A DNA stretch of 13,784 nucleotides, from the NCBI GenBank assembly GCA_036384495.1, contig DASVMD010000009.1, forward strand, positions 1-13,784. The letters run 5' to 3'. The stretch's first letter is position 1, and every line of letters starts with the position of its first letter. The translations under genes were made by a program, and so were the position numbers. Below, piece after piece: positions 1 through 5,743 of this stretch. The notes beneath the pieces were generated by a model. It saw nothing but the letters and a program-made list of their open reading frames with translations, was not told the DNA's origin and did not search any database. The DNA comes from JAQGHB01 sp036384495 (GTDB lineage Bacteria; Patescibacteriota; Saccharimonadia; Saccharimonadales; UBA4665).

Positions 1-1
1 G

Positions 2-43
2 GACGGCGAAGCGGCGCTTCAAGCAGAATATCATAGGCTGTAA
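2..43 (+). CDS. possible C-terminal end of an upstream gene (partial)
   Basis: Reading frame 2 is open from the window edge and ends in TAA at 41-43, giving the tail DGEAALQAEYHRL, which reads like the end of an amphipathic helix. Thirteen codons are too few to identify anything. A competing reading is the start of a divergent gene on the minus strand, with an ATG at 34-32 (MIFCLKRRF...). A third frame (from base 3) is also open through to 287. The choice cannot be settled from this window. Confidence 0.25.
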   Translation, partial: DGEAALQAEYHRL

Positions 44-83
44 CCCCGGTGCGCCCGTACTAATTAATACAGCGTTAAAATGC

Positions 84-112
84 TTGCAAAACGCTACTGC
101 TAGGGCTATATT
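84..112 (+). promoter_or_regulatory. sigma70-type promoter of nrdR (nrdR-nrdJ)
   Basis: TTGCAA at 84-89 and TATATT at 107-112 are separated by exactly 17 bp, close to the TTGACA-N17-TATAAT ideal. Transcription would start near 119, leaving a leader of about 165 nt before nrdR. The spacer and the start region overlap NrdR-box-like sequences, which fits repression by NrdR. Confidence 0.6.
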
Positions 113-139
113 AGAAGCACACACCACTATATGTGGAAA
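91..139 (+). promoter_or_regulatory. tandem NrdR boxes over the nrdR promoter
   Basis: The 16-mer at 124-139 begins CCACTATATGTGG and matches the known NrdR box (acaCwAtATaTwGtgt) at 11 of 16 positions, including most of the CwAtATnTnG core. A weaker copy, ACGCTACTGCTAGGGC, at 91-106 matches 9 of 16 and lies in the -35/-10 spacer. The start-to-start distance is 33 bp; NrdR boxes usually come in pairs about three helical turns (31-32 bp) apart. The first box would block polymerase and the second flanks the start site. This predicts autoregulation of nrdR with nrdJ. The downstream box is well supported; the upstream one is tentative. Confidence 0.6.
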
Positions 140-283
140 AACAACAACATACGGTGTGAGCACATTAAGCGTAAAAATAACCAAAAAGTGCTCGGTCAAA
201 TACATAAAAGCGTCCGTTTTTCGTATACATAATGTGCGCAAAACGGCGTATTTGTGGCCGCGCAAATTGGTTAAGGAGGCAGC

Positions 284-760
284 ATGAAATGCACTCAATG
301 CCAAAGCGATGACATCAAAGTGATTGAATCGCGCGACGTGGCAGAGGGCCAAGCAATTCGTCGCCGCCGCATGTGCGTAGGTTGTGGGTATCGATTCACA
401 ACGTACGAACGCCTGGAACGCCCGCAGCTCATTATCGTTAAAAATGATGGGACGCGTGAGCTGTTCAATCGCACCAAGCTTTTGGCTGGCCTGTATCGGG
501 CTTGCGAAAAGACCTCGGTGACAACCATGGAGCTAGAAAAAGTGGTTGATGCGATCGAACATGAGCTCTACGCCTGCGGCGAGCAGGAAGTTCGTTCCAC
601 GCGCATTGGCGAGTTGGTGATGGAGCAATTGGCTCGGCTGAACGAAGTTGCCTACGTGCGGTTTGCGAGCGTCTACCGACGTTTCAAGGACATCGCCAGC
701 TTCGAAAAGGAGCTGTCGAACGTACGGCAGGGCAAGCATATAGTAGAGGTCAACGACTAA
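284..760 (+). CDS. nrdR: transcriptional repressor NrdR
   Basis: NrdR represses ribonucleotide reductase genes. It senses ATP/dATP through an ATP-cone and binds NrdR boxes through an N-terminal zinc ribbon. At 158 aa it has the usual family length. The zinc ligands C3, C6, C31 and C34 (CTQC...CVGC) are intact, followed by the family sequence GYRFTTYER and an ATP-cone over about residues 49-139, opening with the pattern IIVKNDGTRELFNRTKL. The ATG at 284 is chosen because AAGGAGG sits 7-13 bases upstream. The gene lies 151 nt before nrdJ on the same strand, and its promoter carries NrdR-box-like sites, so it probably controls itself together with nrdJ. Identification is secure. Confidence 0.97.
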   Translation: MKCTQCQSDDIKVIESRDVAEGQAIRRRRMCVGCGYRFTTYERLERPQLIIVKNDGTRELFNRTKLLAGLYRACEKTSVTTMELEKVVDAIEHELYACGEQEVRSTRIGELVMEQLARLNEVAYVRFASVYRRFKDIASFEKELSNVRQGKHIVEVND

Positions 761-911
761 ACGTTGACGGCTCTCTCCGGTTTCGAACATACTTTCGAGG
801 TCGCAGAGAGCTCACGGAGGACAACTCTGAAGCGAGAGCAGGGAAATCCGACAGAACTCTAACAAACAACCAAAAATAATAAAATAAGAGGTGTAAGAGA
901 GGGAAAACAAT
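761..911 (+). promoter_or_regulatory. nrdR-nrdJ intergenic region with possible promoter and stem-loop
   Basis: The gap holds TTGACG at 764-769 and CATACT at 788-793 (18-bp spacer), a fair but not strong promoter that could add to read-through from nrdR. GCTCTCT at 770-776 can pair with AGAGAGC at 805-811, and TTTCGA occurs twice (781-786 and 793-798). No terminator and no NrdR box are seen here, so co-transcription with nrdR remains likely. The purine-rich run before the nrdJ ATG (GAGAGGG near 896-903) is the probable ribosome binding site. No cobalamin riboswitch motif is visible. Confidence 0.35.
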
Positions 912-3761
912 ATGGGATCAACAACTAGCCTAGGGGTGGCACGGCTTTTTACCCCTAAAAAAAGCAAGGCCTACGACCAGCTTAAATGGGTCAAGCGCGA
1001 TTCAATTATTAAAAATCCATTAAAGGATACGCCGGTTTTCGAGCAAAAAGGCGTGGAATTTCCTGAAGGATGGTCTTTGAACGCCATTAACATTGTGGCG
1101 CAGAAGTACTTTACGGGTACGCCGGGCACCAAGGAGCGCGAAGCGTCGTTGCGGACGCTGATCGACCGTGTTGTTGATACGGTGACGCGTCAGGGCGTGC
1201 AAGAAGGCTACTTCGTGTCTCAGGACGAGGCCGAAGATTACCGCGAAGAGCTCAAGTACGTGCTGGCGACGCAGCGCGCGGCGTTTAACAGCCCGGTGTG
1301 GTTTAACATCGGCGCTAAATCGCGTGCCCAGCAGGCCAGCGCTTGCTTCATTTTGGGTATCGAAGACACTATGCCGGCAATTTTGCAGTGGTATGTCGAC
1401 GAAGGCATGATCTTTAAGGGCGGTTCGGGCTCGGGCATCAATATTAGCCCGATTCGTTCCAGCGTAGAACCGCTTGGCAAGTCAGCCGGTACGGCCAGCG
1501 GGCCGCTGAGCTTTATGCGCGGTGCCGACGCTTCCGCCGGTGCGATTAAGAGCGGCGGCAAAACTCGCCGCGCCGCTAAAATGGTCATTTTAAACGTTGA
1601 TCACCCAGACGTCGAAGAGTTTATTTGGAGCAAAGCCATCGAAGAGCGCAAAGCCCGCGACCTGCAAGCTTTGGGCTGGGACATGAGCCTCGACGGTAAA
1701 GATTCCTTTAGCGTGCAGTACCAAAACGCCAACATTTCGGTGCGTGTCACCGATGAATTCATGCAGGCCGTCGAAGACGACGCTGACTGGGATTTGCGCT
1801 CGGTTACCTCTGGTAAATCAGTTAAAAAGGTCAAAGCCCGCGACTTGTTCCGCCAGTTCGCCGAAGCCGCCTGGGAGTGTGCCGATCCTGGCATGCAGTT
1901 CGACACTGTCATTAACAAGTGGCACACCACGCCGAACGCTGGCCGCATCAATGGCTCCAATCCTTGTAGCGAATACATGCACCTCGACAACTCGGCTTGT
2001 AACTTGGCGAGCCTCAACTTGCTCAAGTTCTTGAACGATGATGGCAGCTTCAATATTAAAGAGTTCATCCACACCGTGGAACTGATCTTTACGGCTCAGG
2101 AAATCCTGGTCGGCTACAGCGAATACCCAACCGAAAAAATCGGTAAAAATGCCCGCGCTTACCGCGAGCTGGGTATCGGTTACGCTAACCTCGGCGCGCT
2201 TTTGATGGCTTTGGGTCTTCCATATGACTCCGACGAAGGCCGCGCCATTGCCGCAGCTATCACCGCGCTGCTCACTGGTCAGTCGTACGCTACGAGCGCT
2301 AAAATCGCTAATCGCGTTGGTCCGTTTGCCGGCTTCGCCAAAGACCGCGAAGGTATGCTGAAGGTGCTGCGTATGCACCGCGCTGAAGTCTCCAAGATTG
2401 ACGCCAGCCTGGTTTCCGAGGAGCTGCTGCAAGCCGCAGCCAGCGCCTGGGACGAAGCGGTTGAGCTCGGCGAGCTCTACGGCGTGCGCAACTCGCAGGC
2501 TTCAGTGTTGGCTCCAACTGGCACCATCGGCCTGATGATGGACTGCGACACCACTGGCATCGAACCGGATCTCGGCTTGGTTAAACACAAAAAGCTCGTC
2601 GGTGGCGGTAGCATGAATATCGTTAACCAAACAGTGCCTCGCGCACTCAAAAAGCTCGGCTACAGCAAGCAGCAGATTGATGAAATCGTTAGCTATATCG
2701 ACGTTGAAAAGACCATCATTGGCGCGCCTGGCCTCAAGCCGGAGCACAAAGACGTCTTTGCTTGCTCCATGGGCGACAACGCCATCCACTACCGTGGCCA
2801 CGTTAAGATGATGGCCGCTGTACAGCCATTCCTGTCCGGCGCAATCTCTAAGACCGTGAACATGCCCGAAGAGGCCACTGTCGAAGATATCGAGCAAATC
2901 CACATCGATTCCTGGAAGATGGGCCTCAAGGCGGTGGCTATCTACCGCGACAACTGTAAGGTTGGTCAGCCGCTGAGCATGGCTAAAAAAGATGGCGCCG
3001 CTCCAAGCGCGCCAACTACAGAAGACACTCGGCACAAGACGGCCTCGCTTACTTCTGCAGCCGTCGCGCCCGAAGGTGCCATGGTCATTAAAGGCGCTGT
3101 GCGCCGCAAGATGCCACGAGTACGCAACTCTAAAACCTATAAGTTCCAGATTGCCGACCTCGAAGGCTACTTTACTGTCGGCGAGTACCAAGACGGCACC
3201 CCTGGCGAGCTGTTCATTAACGTCAGCAAGCAGGGAAGCACGCTGTCCGGTCTCATGGACTCGTTCGCGATTAGTGTCAGCCACGGTCTGCAATTTGGCG
3301 TTCCGCTGAAGTCGTATGTTAAGACGCTTCGCGGCGCTAGCTTCGCACCAAGCGGCATCACCGATGACCCAGATATTCGCACCGCCAGCTCAATTACGGA
3401 TTACATTATCCGTCGTTTGGCGCTCGACTACCTGAGCTTCGACGATCGTCTGGAACTAGGCCTGGCCTCGCTCGATGACATGCCCGAGATGCAAACCACC
3501 TTGCTGGAAGAAGCACCGGCTCCCGAGCCAGTGCAGCAAGTTGCAGCAACGGTCGTAGCGCCAACCGCTTCGGTCGCTACCGTTGCGCCAGCAGGTGACA
3601 ACCCAAGCGTCAGCGAAGCCCCAGCTGTAGTAACCGCCGACGCCAAGGCAGCCGTTCAGGACTCCAACGCGCCGCTGTGCTACAACTGTGGCAACCAAAC
3701 CCAACGCTCCGGCAGCTGCTACGTCTGCTCGAGCTGTGGCTCAACCACCGGCTGCTCATGA
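912..3761 (+). CDS. nrdJ: adenosylcobalamin-dependent (class II) ribonucleoside-diphosphate reductase
   Basis: This cytosolic enzyme reduces ribonucleotides to deoxyribonucleotides using a thiyl radical generated from coenzyme B12, independently of oxygen. At 949 aa it is the long NrdJ form. The active-site signature NPCSEYMHLDNSACNL places the radical cysteine at C352 with N350 and E354. The redox cysteines are C145 (QQASACFIL) and C363, with the same 11-residue C352/C363 spacing known from Thermotoga NrdJ. The motif QASVLAPTGTIGLMMDCDTT is also present. An Ala/Val/Pro-rich linker (about 866-922) leads to a cysteine-rich tail (923-949; C923, C926, C936, C939, C942, C948), the expected swinging arm that re-reduces the active site. 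No NrdA, NrdB or NrdD gene is nearby. Use of B12 with no biosynthesis genes in view implies scavenging, which is inference. Confidence 0.96.
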   Translation: MGSTTSLGVARLFTPKKSKAYDQLKWVKRDSIIKNPLKDTPVFEQKGVEFPEGWSLNAINIVAQKYFTGTPGTKEREASLRTLIDRVVDTVTRQGVQEGYFVSQDEAEDYREELKYVLATQRAAFNSPVWFNIGAKSRAQQASACFILGIEDTMPAILQWYVDEGMIFKGGSGSGINISPIRSSVEPLGKSAGTASGPLSFMRGADASAGAIKSGGKTRRAAKMVILNVDHPDVEEFIWSKAIEERKARDLQALGWDMSLDGKDSFSVQYQNANISVRVTDEFMQAVEDDADWDLRSVTSGKSVKKVKARDLFRQFAEAAWECADPGMQFDTVINKWHTTPNAGRINGSNPCSEYMHLDNSACNLASLNLLKFLNDDGSFNIKEFIHTVELIFTAQEILVGYSEYPTEKIGKNARAYRELGIGYANLGALLMALGLPYDSDEGRAIAAAITALLTGQSYATSAKIANRVGPFAGFAKDREGMLKVLRMHRAEVSKIDASLVSEELLQAAASAWDEAVELGELYGVRNSQASVLAPTGTIGLMMDCDTTGIEPDLGLVKHKKLVGGGSMNIVNQTVPRALKKLGYSKQQIDEIVSYIDVEKTIIGAPGLKPEHKDVFACSMGDNAIHYRGHVKMMAAVQPFLSGAISKTVNMPEEATVEDIEQIHIDSWKMGLKAVAIYRDNCKVGQPLSMAKKDGAAPSAPTTEDTRHKTASLTSAAVAPEGAMVIKGAVRRKMPRVRNSKTYKFQIADLEGYFTVGEYQDGTPGELFINVSKQGSTLSGLMDSFAISVSHGLQFGVPLKSYVKTLRGASFAPSGITDDPDIRTASSITDYIIRRLALDYLSFDDRLELGLASLDDMPEMQTTLLEEAPAPEPVQQVAATVVAPTASVATVAPAGDNPSVSEAPAVVTADAKAAVQDSNAPLCYNCGNQTQRSGSCYVCSSCGSTTGCS

Positions 3762-3777
3762 GCCGCCAGTCGTACCA

Positions 3778-3810
3778 TTAAATAGAGGGCCATTCGGCCC
3801 TCTATTTAAT
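3778..3810 (+). terminator. intrinsic terminator after nrdJ
   Basis: A perfect 14-bp inverted repeat (TTAAATAGAGGGCC at 3778-3791, GGCCCTCTATTTAA at 3796-3809) encloses a 4-nt loop, ATTC. It starts 17 bases after the nrdJ stop. The A/T-rich ends of the stem supply the U-run in either direction, so it may act bidirectionally. Confidence 0.85.
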
Positions 3811-3849
3811 TAGCAGAGCAATGCAGTCCGTGCGGCGCATCTCTAAATT

Positions 3850-3877
3850 TTGTGAGATATCTTATACGGTATGTACT
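3850..3877 (+). promoter_or_regulatory. weak candidate promoter of the secreted-protein gene
   Basis: TTGTGA at 3850-3855 and TGTACT at 3872-3877 are 16 bp apart, each matching four of six consensus bases. It lies between the nrdJ terminator and the Shine-Dalgarno of the next gene, where a promoter is needed. TTATAC at 3862-3867 is an alternative -10. Confidence 0.3.
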
Positions 3878-3915
3878 CCAGGACTGATAGCATAGACGAA
3901 TTAAGGAGATAGACT

Positions 3916-4389
3916 ATGTCACGTATACAGAACATGGAAATGGGCAAAACTATCGCAGCAGCGGGGAGTGCGCTGACGCTAGCAATCGGGGCTCACGGCG
4001 TTGGGGCAAGCAACGTAGAGGCATCGCCAGTCCACGATCCTGCAACTGCAGCTGCCAATCATCCAACCCTAGTTTTCGATGATCTTGGCGGTGGCTACCC
4101 CGATATTTTTGTGTATCCAAGCGTCAGTGCAAAAAGTATCGGCAATTGGCCCGAGCACTATGCTTTTGCCGATGGTGACCCAGTGCCAGCTCTGTGCAAA
4201 AAACTCGGACGTCTCGTGCGGTCAGATCCGTCGGTGGGTGAGCGCAAGCGAGAATCTCGTTGGTGGATAAAAATAGACGGTATCCCATCAGGTGTTACGG
4301 AATACGCTACGGCTACCTATGTCGAAAAACCTAAAACTCTACTTCATAAGCTGCACGCCTGTGTAAGGGCAAAGAAGCAGGCGTCTTGA
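3916..4389 (+). CDS. small secreted protein of unknown function
   Basis: This 157-aa protein has a good ribosome binding site, AAGGAG, 8-13 bases before its ATG. The N-terminus looks like a signal peptide: K11, then a hydrophobic stretch at about 12-28 (TIAAAGSALTLAIGAHGVG). Cleavage is possible after A31 (VGA-SN) or A36 (VEA-SP). The mature part has two cysteines, C94 and C149, which could form a disulphide if exported. Residues about 115-136 (SRWWIKIDG...YATATYVEK) faintly resemble the end of a bacterial SH3-like domain, but this is weak. The family is not recognised. The gene stands alone between the nrdJ terminator and the thioredoxin-like gene, whose candidate -35 box overlaps its stop codon. 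Confidence 0.75.
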   Translation: MSRIQNMEMGKTIAAAGSALTLAIGAHGVGASNVEASPVHDPATAAANHPTLVFDDLGGGYPDIFVYPSVSAKSIGNWPEHYAFADGDPVPALCKKLGRLVRSDPSVGERKRESRWWIKIDGIPSGVTEYATATYVEKPKTLLHKLHACVRAKKQAS

Positions 4390-4414
4390 CCATTCGCTGA
4401 CTACACGCTACGCT
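4386..4414 (+). promoter_or_regulatory. possible promoter placing the next gene on a leaderless mRNA
   Basis: TTGACC at 4386-4391, overlapping the TGA stop of the upstream gene, is exactly 17 bp from TACGCT at 4409-4414. The -10 matches only three of six bases, but the ATG follows after 6 bp and no Shine-Dalgarno is present, the same arrangement as before several other genes here. Confidence 0.35.
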
Positions 4415-4420
4415 TAGGGC

Positions 4421-4687
4421 ATGAAAGTGCTTGTGCTCTACCGCCCAAACTCTGAACATGGCCGCCTGATAGAAGAGTTCGTGCACGAATTCCAGAACCG
4501 CCACGTCGACGGCCGCCTGGAAGTGCTCAGCATCGACACCCGCGACGGCATGGCCACGGCCACGCTGTACGATGTCATGCAATATCCGGCAATCCTAGTC
4601 ATCCAAAACGACGGCTACCTCCACAAAAGCTGGGAGGGCGACCAAATCCCGCTTCTTGACGAAGTCCTCGGCTACGCCCGCGGCTAA
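4421..4687 (+). CDS. small thioredoxin/glutaredoxin-fold-like protein lacking the CxxC pair
   Basis: This 88-aa protein begins with a beta strand, MKVLVLYRPNSEHGR, where glutaredoxins carry CxxC. Here the site reads RPNS and the protein has no cysteine. Further on, MQYPAILVIQNDGYLHKSWEGDQIP resembles the cis-proline loop (YPAI) and following strands of a thioredoxin fold, so a non-redox member is the best guess. There is no clear Shine-Dalgarno. Its TAA (4685-4687) overlaps the stop of the convergent nuclease-like gene by three bases. The fold is inferred from pattern only. Confidence 0.6.
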   Translation: MKVLVLYRPNSEHGRLIEEFVHEFQNRHVDGRLEVLSIDTRDGMATATLYDVMQYPAILVIQNDGYLHKSWEGDQIPLLDEVLGYARG

Positions 4688-5469
4688 GATGCTTGTTGGG
4701 CCGGAATACTGGCAGCTTCATCCTCTAGCTGTTTGGCTCGAGCTGCCGAAAAACGAACTTGTGCCTGGCGGCCTATGCGTCTTAAACGAGGCAAATCATT
4801 TTTAGTAACCACATCTATAAGGTCAAGCGGCTTTCCTTCATTTTCTTCCATAAGGTGAGCGACACTTAGATGTACGGTATCTGGGTGGTATCCTCTCCGC
4901 TCCTTATTACTATTCCTTGTTTTGACCTGTATCCATTTCTGTAACTCTGGCACTTGGGACCGTAATAAAAGGAGATCAGCACCCATCTTATAGCCATCCT
5001 GCTTTCTTTCTGTACGATCCTCATTTGAAACTGTTGGCCAAATGTAACAGTCACTGTGTAGCATACCATTTGCAGTCATTGACCATAAAGCACTCAATAC
5101 TGCGAACTCGCTGAGCGCCCCTCTAACATTTGCTCTTTCGCGCAGGGCAGGCAAGCTCAATCTCTCTGTAGTACATACAACTCTACCGATTTTCGCGAGA
5201 TTTTGCGTTACTTCTTGGGCTACTTCACGGTTGTGAGCTGTATCTGTAGCGACAGCTCGCATACTTGGCAATAAGGCTGAGGCGGTAGAAATTTTAAGGG
5301 ATGGGATAAAAATCGCGCCGTTCGCATCTGGCCAGTTGATTGGCACTAAATTCTGTAGTTCTTTTGCAGCTTTTTCAACTCGGTTTACGGCGAAATTACC
5401 GGGATCTCCCTCATAGGGTCTCTCTAAGAGATCGTCGATAATACAAAAGTTGCCAGCTAACTCGGTCAT
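4684..5469 (-). CDS. PD-(D/E)xK nuclease-like protein
   Basis: From the ATG at 5469 the protein has 261 aa. Its second half shows the core of a PD-(D/E)xK nuclease fold: a helix with E121 (RGALSEFAVLSAL), a strand with D165 (KMGADLLLL), and W179-IQVKT with Q181 and K183 forming the QxK active-site signature. The first 110 residues have no recognised domain. The open frame extends to a TTG at 5508, but that TTG is the -35 box of a near-ideal promoter whose -10 ends 10 bp before the ATG, so 5469 is preferred and the mRNA is nearly leaderless. No methyltransferase or other restriction partner is adjacent, so a role in restriction, repair or defence cannot be assigned. Fold fairly likely, activity unproven. 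Confidence 0.7.
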   Translation of the reverse strand: MTELAGNFCIIDDLLERPYEGDPGNFAVNRVEKAAKELQNLVPINWPDANGAIFIPSLKISTASALLPSMRAVATDTAHNREVAQEVTQNLAKIGRVVCTTERLSLPALRERANVRGALSEFAVLSALWSMTANGMLHSDCYIWPTVSNEDRTERKQDGYKMGADLLLLRSQVPELQKWIQVKTRNSNKERRGYHPDTVHLSVAHLMEENEGKPLDLIDVVTKNDLPRLRRIGRQAQVRFSAARAKQLEDEAASIPAQQAS

Positions 5470-5479
5470 ATTAAATTTG

Positions 5480-5508
5480 ATTGTAAAATATATTGATTGA
5501 ATAGTCAA
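5480..5508 (-). promoter_or_regulatory. promoter of the nuclease-like gene (leaderless type)
   Basis: On the minus strand TTGACT (5508-5503) is exactly 17 bp from TACAAT (5485-5480). The ATG at 5469 begins 10 bp beyond the -10 box, so the predicted start near 5473 leaves only a few untranslated bases. No Shine-Dalgarno precedes the ATG. It lies back to back with the ileS promoter. Confidence 0.7.
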
Positions 5509-5530
5509 ACTACTCTCAACAGATGTGGTG

Positions 5531-5539
5531 TGATATAAT
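5531..5539 (+). promoter_or_regulatory. extended -10 promoter of ileS
   Basis: TGATATAAT is a perfect extended -10 element (TGn plus TATAAT). No good -35 is seen 17 bp upstream, as is common for extended -10 promoters. Transcription would start near 5546, giving a leader of about 200 nt that contains the T-box. Confidence 0.65.
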
Positions 5540-5545
5540 GAGCTA

Positions 5546-5717
5546 ACAATTTAGAATCCGTTAGAGCGGCTATCACCCGCGAGGAGTCGAAAGAACAGCC
5601 CAAGATCATCTTGTGAGCTCAGTAGAATCGACCGGAAAGATCCGTTAAATCGAAAGTAAGTCCCGAAGCAGGATGGTACCGTTCCAACAGGAGCTCCTGC
5701 AAAATAGGGGCTTTTTT
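5546..5717 (+). ncRNA. T-box leader controlling ileS
   Basis: The leader carries the T-box signature AGGATGGTACCG at 5670-5681 (consensus AGGGTGGnACCGCG). Its TGGT at 5674-5677 can pair with the ACCA end of uncharged tRNA, as expected for tRNA-Ile with discriminator A. Antiterminator: GCAGGA (5668-5673) with TCCTGC (5695-5700). Competing terminator: AGCTCCT (5692-5698) with AGGGGCT (5706-5712), then a T run to 5717. This is a transcription-attenuation design: uncharged tRNA stabilises the antiterminator and lets ileS be made. The upstream stems are only partly resolved. The specifier codon may be ATC at 5640-5642 after GGAAA, inside a stem closed by ATTTAG (5549-5554) and TTAAAT (5645-5650). 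Other ATC triplets (5572-5574, 5627-5629) are not excluded. Confidence 0.85.
5692..5717 (+). terminator. T-box-controlled intrinsic terminator
   Basis: A 7-bp stem (5692-5698 with 5706-5712, one G-T pair) with a 7-nt loop is followed by five more Ts, 26 bases before the ileS ATG. Its left arm shares TCCT with the antiterminator pairing, so the two folds exclude each other. Confidence 0.8.
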
Positions 5718-5743
5718 ATTTATCAAGGAGTTACAATAAGCAT

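Noticed and set aside
3..287. Open frame running from the window edge to the nrdR start
   Set aside because: It covers the nrdR promoter and NrdR box, has no ATG start in frame with a ribosome binding site, and its translation looks like no protein family; most likely chance.
761..911. Cobalamin riboswitch before nrdJ
   Set aside because: The gap is short and no B12-box or receptor-like core sequence was seen.
2502..3293. Long minus-strand frame inside nrdJ
   Set aside because: It is a shadow of the conserved NrdJ frame with no promoter or ribosome binding site.
5554..5648. Direct repeat ATCCGTTA (near 5556-5563 and 5640-5647) as a mobile-element footprint
   Set aside because: Both copies lie within the T-box leader and are better explained as part of its RNA fold or chance.
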